A stretch of DNA of 64,000 bases from JAHIVN01 sp018816645 (GCA_043816305.1 JBDRHZ010000001.1:1-64000), one strand, 5' to 3'; shown: positions 1-8,436, counted from the first letter of the stretch. The notes: generated by a model not told the origin, from the letters alone. A program made the numbers and translations.

Positions 1-272
1 TAAGAGTAAAACCTGGATATGAATACACACTTAGAAGGGTAAAAGCAGAAGTAATAGAGAAGATAGAGGGCGAAGTCATTGTCAAGTACCGCAATAAGGA
101 ATTGGAATTCTCAGTAATAGAGGTTAGACCACAAAGTGAGGTGTTCAATTCTAAGATAGTGAATCGAAAAGTGGAGGAAATAAAGAGAAGGCAAGGTAAA
201 GTTTTACAATTTAATTTACTAGGGGGGACATTTCTATTTTGCAGAAAACCGGACATTTCTATTTGGGGTTGA
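1..272 (+). CDS. transposase, C-terminal remnant (cut by window edge)
   Basis: The reading frame is open from base 3 to the TGA at 270-272, giving about 89 residues of a protein whose start lies outside the window. It is rich in basic and beta-type residues (for example VIVKYRNKELEFSVIEVRP), as in the C-terminal beta domain that follows the DDE core in IS481/ISNCY-type transposases. Two copies of GGACATTTCTATTT overlap its 3' end, which is how such elements often finish. The family is inferred from this context, since the catalytic core is not visible. Confidence 0.5.
   Translation, partial: RVKPGYEYTLRRVKAEVIEKIEGEVIVKYRNKELEFSVIEVRPQSEVFNSKIVNRKVEEIKRRQGKVLQFNLLGGTFLFCRKPDISIWG
226..264 (+). 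repeat. two direct copies of GGACATTTCTATTT at the transposon end
   Basis: GGACATTTCTATTT occurs at 226-239 and again at 251-264, separated by 11 bases. Tandem copies of a GGACATTT-type motif are common at the ends of IS481/ISNCY-like elements and may be transposase binding sites. They probably mark the right end of the element that begins outside the window. Confidence 0.45.
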
Positions 273-336
273 CAAGAGTAATATTGTTGCTTTCGAACAA
301 GTAATTTTGTAGAATTTGAATAAAATAGACAATTAA

Positions 337-1173
337 ATGAACACACACCGCCTTCTCGAAAACATAGGTCTAAGTCCTTCAGAAGTAAAGATTTACCTTG
401 CCCTGCTGCGCCTAGGTGATACAACGGTAAACGAAATAGCAAAAGATACGCGGATAAAGAGAACGACTATTTACCCTTTTTTAGACTCTCTGCGTGACAA
501 GGGTCTCATCGAATGGGGACTTCAGAAATACAATAGAAAGGCGAGAGCAAAAGAACCTCAACAGCTGATACGTTTCGCAGAAGCACAGGAACGAAGTTTT
601 GGAAGAGCTGTTTTGAAGCTGAACGATCAGATAAAAGATATCGAAAAAATTTATTCTCCGAACCTCAAGGATGTTGAAGTCAAGTACTTCGAAGGTGTAA
701 AAGAATGTCACAAGATGCTTCTTGAGCTATACAACATAAATGGAAATATGTATACATACTCAAGCTGGATGAAATATCAATATCTGGAACACGAGTGGTG
801 TGAGAATTTTTATAATGAACTATACAAACAGAAAGGCATGAAGAGCAATATACAAATAGTATCAGGAACTGAGCATAACTTATGGCATGCTCGTGAGTAT
901 GTGAAGGAGGCAAGATACGGAAAAACATATTTCCCGCGATTTATTCAACCAAAAAAATACTACATAAATATAGACACTTTCCTATTTAACGATATCAAAC
1001 TCATACTATCTTTTAAGAATGTTAAGCCCAACGGTATTTATATAAAGAATAAAGACCTAGCACAAAGTGAAAAAGCAGTTTTCAAAGTGCTTTACAACGA
1101 TATTGCTCTAGAATACGAAGACTATCTAAAAAAGCACAAAATAGACAGAAAGAAGCTGGAGCATACTGAATAG
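337..1173 (+). CDS. TrmB-type transcriptional regulator 1
   Basis: A 278-residue protein. Residues 1-70 form a winged helix of the TrmB/sugar-specific type (LSPSEVKIYLALLRLGDTTV, then IKRTTIYPFLDSLRDKGLIE). A helical linker follows at 75-105, then a C-terminal sensor-like domain starting at VKYFEGVKECHKMLLEL. It is the first of four TrmB-type proteins in the window and differs from TrmB3 and TrmB4 in its effector domain. It sits just after the transposon end and convergent to ridA. The family is clear; ligand and targets are unknown. Confidence 0.85.
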   Translation: MNTHRLLENIGLSPSEVKIYLALLRLGDTTVNEIAKDTRIKRTTIYPFLDSLRDKGLIEWGLQKYNRKARAKEPQQLIRFAEAQERSFGRAVLKLNDQIKDIEKIYSPNLKDVEVKYFEGVKECHKMLLELYNINGNMYTYSSWMKYQYLEHEWCENFYNELYKQKGMKSNIQIVSGTEHNLWHAREYVKEARYGKTYFPRFIQPKKYYINIDTFLFNDIKLILSFKNVKPNGIYIKNKDLAQSEKAVFKVLYNDIALEYEDYLKKHKIDRKKLEHTE

Positions 1174-1200
1174 TACAAACCTCTGTCAGTACTGAATTAA

Positions 1201-1216
1201 TCCCCGCAAAGCGGGA
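1201..1216. terminator. GC hairpin between convergent genes
   Basis: TCCCCGC and GCGGGA pair around a three-base loop between the 3' ends of TrmB1 (+) and ridA (-). A long T-run is absent, so termination is inferred from position. The same CCCGC/GCGGG core recurs at 36445-36483 and 39224-39240. Confidence 0.4.
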
Positions 1217-1237
1217 CAAGCAAGTACAAACAAGCAC

Positions 1238-1615
1238 TTACTCAACAACCGCCACCATACTTATCTCGATATCAGCCCCAAGGGGAAGACTTTTTACACA
1301 CACAGTTTCCCTGGCTGGAAAAGGTTCTTTGAGAAACTTACTGTAAGCCTTATTCAGCTCCGCATAGATGATCAGGTCCGTGACATAAATAGTAGTTTTA
1401 ACTACATTATCAAAAGAGGCTCCAGCCGCTTCAAGAACATTACTTAGATTTTCCATGATCTGATTCGTCTTCTCTGCAACTGTTCCCTCAATCAATGTAC
1501 CATCACTTGACTGATAAACTTGTCCAGAGGTATATACCAAATTTCCAACCTTTATCGCTTGGCTAAATGGACCAATCGCTGTTGGAGCCTTATCGGTTTT
1601 AACTGACTGCTTCAT
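1238..1615 (-). CDS. ridA: RidA/YjgF family enamine/imine deaminase
   Basis: A 125-residue protein of normal family length. The RidA pattern is present: AIGPFSQAIKVGNLVYTSGQ near the N-terminus, then PARETVCVKSLPLGADIEI near the C-terminus with the conserved Arg of the active site and the following Glu. RidA hydrolyses reactive 2-aminoacrylate-type enamines made by PLP enzymes, forming a trimer in the cytosol. It stands alone here, convergent with TrmB1. Confidence 0.93.
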   Translation of the reverse strand: MKQSVKTDKAPTAIGPFSQAIKVGNLVYTSGQVYQSSDGTLIEGTVAEKTNQIMENLSNVLEAAGASFDNVVKTTIYVTDLIIYAELNKAYSKFLKEPFPARETVCVKSLPLGADIEISMVAVVE

Positions 1616-1738
1616 ATTTTCTAGATAATACTTTAAATATACCAGATGATATCATCTCTACCCAAAAATGTTAATCTTCCAATAGCTCTGAACTGAACAT
1701 GCATTCTCAAATACGGCAAAAAGCTTATCACTGCTTAG

Positions 1739-2116
1739 AATCTGTTTTATACGAACTATCTACTCTTCTTTTTAGAAAAGAAGAAAAATCAACCATTTTT
1801 TGAACGACCAAAAAATGGTTTAAAAAAAAGTCGCCGGGGTTTTCAAGTTTTTAGAGCTACTGGATTCCAAAACCGTTCCTTAGAAACGTGAATACCCCGG
1901 ACCCCAGGCACCTGAGATCTATCGCTTAGTTATCTGTGTATATGAAATTGTGTACATGTGGGGTTTGGGGTGAGGCAACTCCCTGTGCTAGATATCTGAT
2001 GTTGAATTGTATACTGTCGGAATTTGGCTCACCCCAGAACTTTTTGGCTACTTTTTGGTTACAAAAAGTAGCTCTTTGGTTCTTTCGAAAAGAACACATT
2101 ACTTATAAAACAGATT
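1739..2116. repeat. hairpin-rich element with inverted ends (possible MITE)
   Basis: AATCTGTTTTATA at 1739-1751 is repeated inverted at 2104-2116. Just inside each end the sequences also resemble each other (TTCTTTT..GAAA..GAA). Between them lie further inverted pairs: a perfect 12-bp stem at 1791-1802/1809-1820, CCGGGGT..ACCCCGG, GGGGTGAG..CTCACCCC and GCTACTTTTTG..CAAAAAGTAGC. No convincing gene is present; a 77-codon frame at 1936-2169 has no recognisable features. A non-autonomous mobile element or a large structured RNA would both fit. Confidence 0.5.
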
Positions 2117-2165
2117 ATCAGAACAAAACAAACCATTCAAAACACAACGGCTTGTCAATTGGCAC

Positions 2166-2206
2166 TTGACACTTTTTGACAATACAGATATAATTGCGTA
2201 TATAAT
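2166..2206 (+). promoter_or_regulatory. tandem sigma70-type promoters before the tRNA-like RNA
   Basis: TTGACA (2166-2171) and TATAAT (2189-2194) are exact consensus boxes with 17-bp spacing. A second overlapping pair is TTGACA (2176-2181) and TATAAT (2201-2206), spaced 19 bp. The predicted starts lie at about 2201 and 2213, immediately before the tRNA-shaped RNA at 2222. Confidence 0.75.
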
Positions 2207-2221
2207 GAAAATAAGAGAAAA

Positions 2222-2293
2222 GCGGAGGTAGCTTAATCGACAAAGCTCTTCTTGTCCAAAGAAGCAATACAGGTCCACAACCTGTCCTCCGCT
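2222..2293 (+). ncRNA. tRNA-like RNA with perfect cloverleaf but non-canonical loops
   Basis: The stems are all perfect: acceptor GCGGAGG/CCTCCGC (7 bp; A2221 could add an eighth), D stem GCTT/AAGC, anticodon stem CTTCT/AGAAG and T stem ACAGG/CCTGT, with T8 and A9 in place. The loops deviate. The anticodon loop TGTCCAA has G instead of U33 (positions 34-36 read TCC, a Gly anticodon), the T loop is TCCACAA instead of TTCRANY, and G19 is A. No CCA is encoded, whereas tRNA-Trp in this window has one. Kept stems with lost loop consensus argue for a structured RNA that is not an ordinary elongator tRNA. No terminator separates it from the next gene, 31 bases downstream. Confidence 0.6.
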
Positions 2294-2324
2294 CATTGAC
2301 ATTATCTCATAGATTATCAGAAAG

Positions 2325-3341
2325 ATGCAAAGGAAAGTACAAGAATATCTAAAAAGTATGCTGCAGGATTTCCCGGTCTATAAAGTCACTCATAAAGACA
2401 AAACAACTATAAAGAAAATGGGGTTAGGCTTCTTTATCTTGAACAAGGTCTTATCGAATAGATTTAGGAAAACCTCTCCGGGATGCGAAGTCCACCAGCA
2501 GGTAGAACAAAGAATCAATTCTGCAATCGAATCTGAAGAGCCTATCAATTTTACTATTCCGACAGGAGGCTACAAGAAATGGCATCTTGAAAGTGCGCCT
2601 GAAGCAGATTGGGCTGAATTCTTTCACCTCAGATTTATGTTTGAGTATTTTTCACCTATACTGGCTGTATACAAACCCGGTATAATTCTGGATTATTTTT
2701 CAAATGCCTGGCTGATAAAAGTAATCTCTCATTATCCCCAGGAAGATCTCGACGCATACACAGATTCTTTCAGAAAATTAATCTGTGAATTTGAAAAATT
2801 CTTCCCTGATAATTTCAAGGTAAGGTTTAATGTTGTTTCAGACCAGAAAGACGAACGAACTTTATTGGAAAGAATTCTTGAAAATAGACCACTAGTAGAA
2901 AAGGATTGGCGAAGTCTAAGCAAAGCCGAACGACACAAAAGGCTTGAAGTATCGGGCAGAAATATAAGGTGGGATATTCTGGAGGAAGCTGGAAAGCTAT
3001 CCCCCGGCAAAAAAGAAAGGTTCATGTATGAAGGAAAAATTATCCATGACAGTCTTCTGAAAGGCGGCTGGAACAAAGATCTGGATTACCTTTTCAATGA
3101 TGGAAAAATCGGGATAATTCATCGCTCAACGAAAGAAGACTTTCTCCACCTGTCAACCTACTATGGATCATTTGTCCAGTTCTGGGTTGCCAGAGGGATT
3201 CTGACAGTTGACAAAAACAAACTCGTTCCAAGAGTGTTGTCTTACAATCAATACCTAGAGCAAAAACCTCTGCTAAAAAAGATACCCGTTAACCTTCTCG
3301 GACCCAGGAACTTTAAGAAAGTGGAACTTCTTCAATTATGA
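2325..3341 (+). CDS. unknown 338-aa protein following the tRNA-like RNA
   Basis: I do not recognise a family firmly. The segment from about residue 75 to 155 (PINFTIPTGGYKKWH, an acidic DWAEFF, then AVYKPGI and a Y..SF..LI) has the spacing seen in DIT1/PvcA isonitrile-synthase-like proteins, but this is a weak visual match. No signal peptide or membrane segment is seen. The ATG at 2325 lies 31 bases after the tRNA-like RNA, and no separate promoter is visible, so both are probably on one transcript. There is no clear Shine-Dalgarno. Adjacency suggests the protein may act with the tRNA-like RNA; that is speculation. Confidence 0.6.
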   Translation: MQRKVQEYLKSMLQDFPVYKVTHKDKTTIKKMGLGFFILNKVLSNRFRKTSPGCEVHQQVEQRINSAIESEEPINFTIPTGGYKKWHLESAPEADWAEFFHLRFMFEYFSPILAVYKPGIILDYFSNAWLIKVISHYPQEDLDAYTDSFRKLICEFEKFFPDNFKVRFNVVSDQKDERTLLERILENRPLVEKDWRSLSKAERHKRLEVSGRNIRWDILEEAGKLSPGKKERFMYEGKIIHDSLLKGGWNKDLDYLFNDGKIGIIHRSTKEDFLHLSTYYGSFVQFWVARGILTVDKNKLVPRVLSYNQYLEQKPLLKKIPVNLLGPRNFKKVELLQL

Positions 3342-3407
3342 AATCCATGCCTTTATCGTGTCAATCATCGAGTTTTAATTTTTGCAATAGTTAGATATAA
3401 TGTCAAT

Positions 3408-4262
3408 ATGGATTTAACAGAACTATTAAAACAAGTTGGACTTCGCAAGGCTGAAATCGATGTTTATAAGCAATGTACTGATTACTTTCCTCGTGCTTCT
3501 GAAATAGCAACAAATACAGGGCTCAAGAGAACTAATATTTATGCTATTCTTAATTCCTTGATCGAAAAAGACCTCGTAGTAGAGGTCAAACAGGGTAAAG
3601 TCAAACGCTTTCATGCAGTATCTCTCTCACGATTGTATGATTATGTTGAAAGACAGAAAATGGATCTTGAAAAGAACAGTCAAAGCCTCGACAGGGCATT
3701 GGAAATAATCAGCAAACAATTCGCCATCACGAGACATGCAAATGTAGAGTTTTACAACGGACTTGAGGAGGTAAAAAAACTTATTCTAGAAACAGATTCA
3801 AAAAGAGGAACGACCGAGGTTAAGCACATCACTAGATTTGAGAGATATGCTGTTGTAGGTAATATCATTGACAGAGTAAACACTTTAACTGAAAATACGT
3901 TCAGAAAACTTGGGAAAAATTTTGTAAAGGAAAAAACCATAGTGCCAGATATACAAAAATCAAAGGATATCATAGCTTTTCAGTCCTCGAAACATCCCCA
4001 CTATCAGAAGTGGCGAGACTTCAGGTTTGTTGATTTCGACAACTTTCAGATCGAGTCTCAGATCCTTTTGCTAGACAATAATGCGTATCTGATCTCGATA
4101 ACAGAATCCGAAACTTGGGCGTTAAAATTTACTGACAGATCAATATTTAATACCTTTGATGCTATTTTTGAGGCGTTATGGATAACTGGGAAGAAGATTC
4201 CCATTAGTTCGAATACATCTGATGCTAAAACCTACAAGAGTAAAAACAACCAAGGACGCTAA
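3408..4262 (+). CDS. TrmB-type transcriptional regulator 2
   Basis: A 284-residue protein. The N-terminal winged helix reads VGLRKAEIDVYKQC then TGLKRTNIYAILNSLIEKDL. A coiled linker follows at about 80-110, then a C-terminal sensor domain starting NVEFYNGLEEVKKLILETD. A TATAAT box lies at about 3397-3402, a few bases before the ATG, so the transcript may have a very short leader. Its 3' end overlaps the next gene by 41 bases, which suggests co-expression with the acetyltransferase-like protein. Confidence 0.85.
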   Translation: MDLTELLKQVGLRKAEIDVYKQCTDYFPRASEIATNTGLKRTNIYAILNSLIEKDLVVEVKQGKVKRFHAVSLSRLYDYVERQKMDLEKNSQSLDRALEIISKQFAITRHANVEFYNGLEEVKKLILETDSKRGTTEVKHITRFERYAVVGNIIDRVNTLTENTFRKLGKNFVKEKTIVPDIQKSKDIIAFQSSKHPHYQKWRDFRFVDFDNFQIESQILLLDNNAYLISITESETWALKFTDRSIFNTFDAIFEALWITGKKIPISSNTSDAKTYKSKNNQGR

Positions 4263-4749
4263 ACTAGCAGAAGCCTTCATCTTTAAGGCGCTCAAGCCTG
4301 ACGGTTTCAGCAAGTCAGGTTACACGAAAAACTATAATATCCCCTCGATAAAAGACATACTTGCATGGTCATCCTGGGCTAACCTCAAAAGACCTGAACA
4401 GCCGTCATTTATCATTAAGGGTAAAGGAAGGATTGTAGCTGGTATCTTTGGCGAGCCGGTCGAAGGACATTTCGACGTTGGAGAGTCTGAAATCCAGCAT
4501 GTTTTATTCTTGAAAGAATATGAAAACAAAAATAACGCTTTGGCTTTGCTTTCGAAAACTGTAGAATTCTATAAAGAGAAAAGGGCAAAACAGGTTCATT
4601 TCTGGATGCTGGAATCTGATTTCAATAAGAACCGATACTCGCTATGGCAAAAGATCTCTCAAGACTCCTTTGGGTTTGCATTTAAAGGTTTCAGGAGAAT
4701 TTCAAAATGGAGTGGAAAGCCGATTGTTAAGATAGAGAAATATTTTTGA
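4222..4749 (+). CDS. GNAT-like acetyltransferase family protein (tentative)
   Basis: A 175-residue protein. The central IQHVLFLKEY and the later FYKEKRAKQVHFWMLESD and FKGFRRISKWSGKPIVKIEKYF resemble the strand/helix order of the GNAT fold, but the CoA-binding Q/RxxGxG/A motif is not clear. It overlaps TrmB2 by 41 bases in another frame and is followed 10 bases later by the FGE-like gene, so the three probably form one operon. A later internal start is possible because the first residues lie within TrmB2. Confidence 0.45.
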   Translation: MLKPTRVKTTKDAKLAEAFIFKALKPDGFSKSGYTKNYNIPSIKDILAWSSWANLKRPEQPSFIIKGKGRIVAGIFGEPVEGHFDVGESEIQHVLFLKEYENKNNALALLSKTVEFYKEKRAKQVHFWMLESDFNKNRYSLWQKISQDSFGFAFKGFRRISKWSGKPIVKIEKYF

Positions 4750-4759
4750 TAAACAATAG

Positions 4760-5599
4760 ATGAAAATACAACTCATCAAAATACCAGCCGGCGAATTCTT
4801 TATGGGCAGTACTCCAAAAGAAGTATCCAAACAAATCAAGAATAATCCGACTGTTGATAGGCGTTTATTTGAAAGGCAACTCGAGCAACATAAGGTTGAC
4901 CTACCCGAATACTACATTTCAAAATTCCCAATAACCAACCTCCAATTTTTAATATTCATAAAGGCTACTGATTATAAAACAACTGCTCAAACAGAAGGTT
5001 TCGGAATGCACTTCGACGGTGAAATGAAAAAGATCAGAGGCGCTGATTGGAAACACCCGCATGGGCCGGATTCGAATATTGAAGATAAAGGTAATCATCC
5101 AGTGGTAATAGTATCCTGGTTTGACGCAATTGAGTTTTGCAGATGACTGTCTGAAACAACTGGAAAGAAATATTCTCTTCCTACCGAGGCCCAATGGGAA
5201 AAAGCATCTCGCGGACCAAATGGAAATACCTGGCCCTGGGGAAATAGATGGGATGAGAGAAAATGCAATTGCAATAATTTCATAGGCGACACAACGCCTG
5301 TCGGAGAAATTTCCACAAAAGGAGACAGCTTTTATGGCTGCAGTGATATGGCTGGAAATGTCTTGGAATGGACTACTACTACTATTGGTACGAAAGACGT
5401 CTGGCCGTCAAAATTCAAATACCCCTACGATCCAAATGATGGCAGAGAGAACTTGAAGTTGAACACCCGCCGGGTTGCTCGCGGAGGAACTTACCAGCGG
5501 GACAAAGATATGTGCCGCTGTGCCTTCCGCTTTGCAGATATGCCAGAAGAGAGATATTCAAGTATGGGGTTTAGGATAGTTGAAATCGCTAAGTCCTAA
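4760..5599 (+). pseudogene. formylglycine-generating enzyme (SUMF1/FGE) family gene with in-frame TGA
   Basis: The frame encodes a full-length SUMF1 domain. It starts IPAGEFFMGST, continues with PVVIVSWFDAIEFCR, then after a TGA at 5144-5146 continues in the same frame with LSETTGKKYSLPTEAQWEKA, MAGNVLEW, RVARGGTY and SMGFRIVE to a TAA at 5597. In family members the codon after FCR is usually Trp, so a TGG to TGA change explains the break. TGA is a normal stop elsewhere here, so this is most simply a nonsense mutation or a base error. FGE-like proteins oxidise Cys or act as sulfatase/ergothioneine-type oxidases; the substrate is unknown. Confidence 0.85.
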
Positions 5600-5615
5600 T
5601 TCCTAAATTCTAAAC

Positions 5616-5640
5616 AATTTTGTCCTCCCCCGACAAAATT
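5616..5640 (+). terminator. hairpin after the FGE-like gene
   Basis: AATTTTGTC (5616-5624) and GACAAAATT (5632-5640) form a 9-bp stem around a C-rich loop, 17 bases after the stop codon. A downstream T-run is lacking, so this is a weak terminator candidate. Confidence 0.35.
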
Positions 5641-5753
5641 CAGTCATCCCAAATAACTACCAATAACAATAAATAACTTCATAAGCACTGTCCTAACTTC
5701 CATTCTTTGGTAGAAAAAGATACAAACTGTATAATTCTAGAGAAAAAACAGTA

Positions 5754-6965
5754 ATGAAACGCAACATCACAATCTACTACATCACTCGGGTTTTTGTTGG
5801 CCTTCGATTCATCATCCCTGTCTGGGTAGCATTTTTTCTGCGAATAATCACTTTTGAGCAGATGGCCATCGGTGAAGTAGTAGTCTTTCTTGTCGGCACC
5901 TTATTCGAACTCCCGTCAGGCGTCCTTGCTGATCTCATCGGACGGAAACTTACTGTGGCAATTGGACTTATCGTCCAAGGACTTGGTTATGTTCTTGTAG
6001 CTTATGCTACTGATTTCCAAAGTTATCTAATTGCATTTTCCATTTCTTCCATAGGTGGAAGCTTTGTGTCCGGGGCAGAAGAAGCGCTCATTTACGATTC
6101 TCTCAAACAAATAAAAAAGCTAAATCTCTATTCAAAAGTGAAATCTATCGAGACAACTATTTACAGAGTCTCTCTATTTGCTGGAACAATTCTCGGAGGG
6201 TATCTTTATGATATCAGAGCACTCCTCCCATACGTACTGACAGGAACAACATTGATCGTAGCTGGAGCAGTATACTTCTTATCCCGCGAACCGAAAATCG
6301 ATTCGGAGAAGTTTTCTCTGAAAAGCTACTTTAGAAATTTCAAACTCGGCTTTATGGAAAGTTTTAAAAATAAAAGAACTACATATACATCAATTTATTA
6401 TATATTGATCTTTTCTGGGGGACTTTTGCTCATGTCCTACTTCGAACAGCCTTACAGCAAATGGCTAGGGTTTAATGAGATTGAGATCGGCTGGATCTTT
6501 GGTGCTTTGACTCTGATCAAAATTGTCACCGTCCTATTTGCAACAAGAATCGAAAAGCTGTTTGGTAATAGGATAAACTTTCTGCTGCCCTTGCTGACAG
6601 GTCTGATTCTCATATCGTCAGCTCAATTCAAGATATGGGGTCTAGTCATACTCACTGTGGAAAATATTCTTCTAGCCTACCGATTTATTTTCACGCAGAA
6701 AATGTATAACTTAAGAATCGATTCCAAGTACAGAGCATCTGCTATTTCAACGCTGTCTATGTTTAACAACTCTATCTATCTGATCCTTGTCTGCGGTCTA
6801 TCAAAGATACTTACATTTGATAATATCGGCTACTCGTTTAATGTCATCGGGATAATGTTTCTGTTGGCAGCAATTTTAAGCTTAGTGATTAATCGCAGGT
6901 ATAAATCTGATCAAAGGTGCTCAAGGACTTATTCGATCAGATTCCATAGCAATACAACAACATAG
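5754..6965 (+). CDS. MFS transporter
   Basis: A 403-residue protein with about twelve hydrophobic segments. The MFS motif A is visible between segments 2 and 3 as GVLADLIGRKLTVAIG. The central cytoplasmic loop (about 190-215, basic, REPKIDSEKFSLKSYFRNFK) divides two six-helix halves. This resembles MFS drug or metabolite exporters of CPR bacteria; the substrate cannot be read from the sequence. It is monocistronic, with gaps of about 150 bases before and 50 bases after. Confidence 0.88.
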   Translation: MKRNITIYYITRVFVGLRFIIPVWVAFFLRIITFEQMAIGEVVVFLVGTLFELPSGVLADLIGRKLTVAIGLIVQGLGYVLVAYATDFQSYLIAFSISSIGGSFVSGAEEALIYDSLKQIKKLNLYSKVKSIETTIYRVSLFAGTILGGYLYDIRALLPYVLTGTTLIVAGAVYFLSREPKIDSEKFSLKSYFRNFKLGFMESFKNKRTTYTSIYYILIFSGGLLLMSYFEQPYSKWLGFNEIEIGWIFGALTLIKIVTVLFATRIEKLFGNRINFLLPLLTGLILISSAQFKIWGLVILTVENILLAYRFIFTQKMYNLRIDSKYRASAISTLSMFNNSIYLILVCGLSKILTFDNIGYSFNVIGIMFLLAAILSLVINRRYKSDQRCSRTYSIRFHSNTTT

Positions 6966-7017
6966 CCATATAACAATATAAAAGCTTTTAGTCTATTTTA
7001 CTTCTTAACTTTATAAA

Positions 7018-7395
7018 ATGCTCAAAAACATCGACTGCGTTCTCATCTGGACAGATAACCTGGAAGAGATGCGAAAATTCTATTCTGAGACACTTGGCAT
7101 GAAGGAAATGCTTGAGATGAATCACCCCAAGGATACGGGAATTCTATATGAGTTTGCAAGCGGACCTCAGTTCTGGATCGGATTGCATAGTAAAGTGAAA
7201 GGAGAAAATCAAGACTCGGCGAGGCATATGATCAACTTCCTGGTCGATAGTGTCGAGAAAACTTATCAAGAATTGAAGTCAAAAGGGGTGAAGTTTGTAG
7301 CAGAGCCTTTTGAAGCTCCTACAGGTGGAAGCTTCTTTGCAACATTTGAGGATCCGGATGGAAATCTCCTGCAGTTGTGGAGCAAGAAAAAGTAA
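7018..7395 (+). CDS. VOC (glyoxalase/bleomycin resistance) family protein
   Basis: A 125-residue single VOC domain pair. The two beta-alpha-beta-beta-beta modules are visible: LIWTDNLEEMRKFYSETLGM at the start, then NFLVDSVEKTYQELKSKGVK and ATFEDPDGNLLQLWSK at the end, with the terminal Glu/Asp metal-type region. Substrate unknown. It lies between the MFS gene and the PanE-like gene on the same strand with 36 bases to the latter, so they may be co-transcribed. Confidence 0.88.
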   Translation: MLKNIDCVLIWTDNLEEMRKFYSETLGMKEMLEMNHPKDTGILYEFASGPQFWIGLHSKVKGENQDSARHMINFLVDSVEKTYQELKSKGVKFVAEPFEAPTGGSFFATFEDPDGNLLQLWSKKK

Positions 7396-7430
7396 TCTAT
7401 ACTAACAATTAACATTTAATAACAAGACCA

Positions 7431-8351
7431 ATGAAAATATACATTGTCGGTTCGGGTGGGGTCGGCGGGTACTTCGGAGGAAAGCTTGCAAAGACTGAAA
7501 ATAGTGTAACATTCCTGGCAAGAGGTAAACACCTGGACCAGCTGAGATCAAAAGGATTAGTAGTAAACGCTGTGGACGGAAGCTTCAAGATAAAGAACCC
7601 GAATGTAATAAGCAGGATTTCAGAGATAAAAGACCCTGATTTCATCTTCTTCTCGGTGAAAACCTACGATACAAAAGAAGTAGCACAAGAATTATCAAAG
7701 GTAGTGCGTGAAAAGACTATTATTATCACATTTCAGAACGGCACAGAGAATGACGATGAGATCAAAAAGTATATCAGCGGTTGCAATATTTACCCCGGCC
7801 TCGCTTATATCATTTCAACAAAAGAAAAGGCAGGAGTGATAAACCAAACCGGCGGACCGAGAAAAATCATATTCGGCGATCGCGATAATAAGGATAATGA
7901 AAATCTAGAAGAAATTGCCAGCTTGATGAGAAAGTCTGGAATAGATGCTGTAGTATCTGACGATATAACAAGAGATCTGTGGAAAAAGTACGTATTTATT
8001 AACGCATTTTCGGGTATGACAGCAATCTGCAGGACTCCAATCGGGAAAGTTCTTGAAGATGATATTACGTCATCACTTTACGAAAGATGCGTCCGAGAAT
8101 CTATCGAAGTTGCTAAGAAGCTTAGGGTGAATCTTCCGGCAACTATTTTTGAGGACGCTATGACTCTGAGCAGAAACTTTGAGGCAGCCTCCAAGTCTTC
8201 CCTACTCGTTGATATTGAAAGTGGAAGAAAGAATGAGATTGAAACACTGAATGGAACGCTTGTAAGATTGGCACAGAAATTTGATATTGACACACCGATA
8301 AATGCTCTGATCTATGGCTCTATTAAGCTAAGTAGTGATGTTATTCAATAG
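7431..8351 (+). CDS. panE: 2-dehydropantoate 2-reductase family protein (ApbA/PanE)
   Basis: A 306-residue protein of family length. The Rossmann motif is IYIVGSGGVGGYFGGKLA at the N-terminus and NADPH-type FLARGKHLDQL follows. The catalytic Lys region is LWKKYVFINAFSGMTAI, and the C-terminal helical domain carries SSLLVDIESGRKNEIETLNG with the substrate-binding Ser. PanE reduces ketopantoate in pantothenate synthesis. No other pantothenate gene is nearby, so a related keto-acid could be the substrate. Confidence 0.85.
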   Translation: MKIYIVGSGGVGGYFGGKLAKTENSVTFLARGKHLDQLRSKGLVVNAVDGSFKIKNPNVISRISEIKDPDFIFFSVKTYDTKEVAQELSKVVREKTIIITFQNGTENDDEIKKYISGCNIYPGLAYIISTKEKAGVINQTGGPRKIIFGDRDNKDNENLEEIASLMRKSGIDAVVSDDITRDLWKKYVFINAFSGMTAICRTPIGKVLEDDITSSLYERCVRESIEVAKKLRVNLPATIFEDAMTLSRNFEAASKSSLLVDIESGRKNEIETLNGTLVRLAQKFDIDTPINALIYGSIKLSSDVIQ

Positions 8352-8436
8352 AAAAGCTATAAATTTGAGGAATAATATCTTTGCTCCGTTCTGATTCTTC
8401 TGCTATATTAATCTTGATAAACTTAGTTTCCTAGTC

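Noticed and set aside
1936..2169. 77-codon plus-strand frame within the hairpin-rich element
   Set aside because: The translation has no family features, and the frame crosses several perfect inverted repeats and the right terminal repeat, so it is more likely non-coding.
2222..2293. Ordinary tRNA-Gly(TCC)
   Set aside because: U33 and the T-loop TTC are missing and CCA is not encoded, unlike tRNA-Trp in the same window, so I call it tRNA-like only.
5144..5146. Reassignment of TGA to Trp or Gly as in Gracilibacteria/SR1
   Set aside because: Several intact genes end at TGA with the next gene overlapping or starting directly afterwards (for example the ATGA at 16222-16225), so TGA is a normal stop here.
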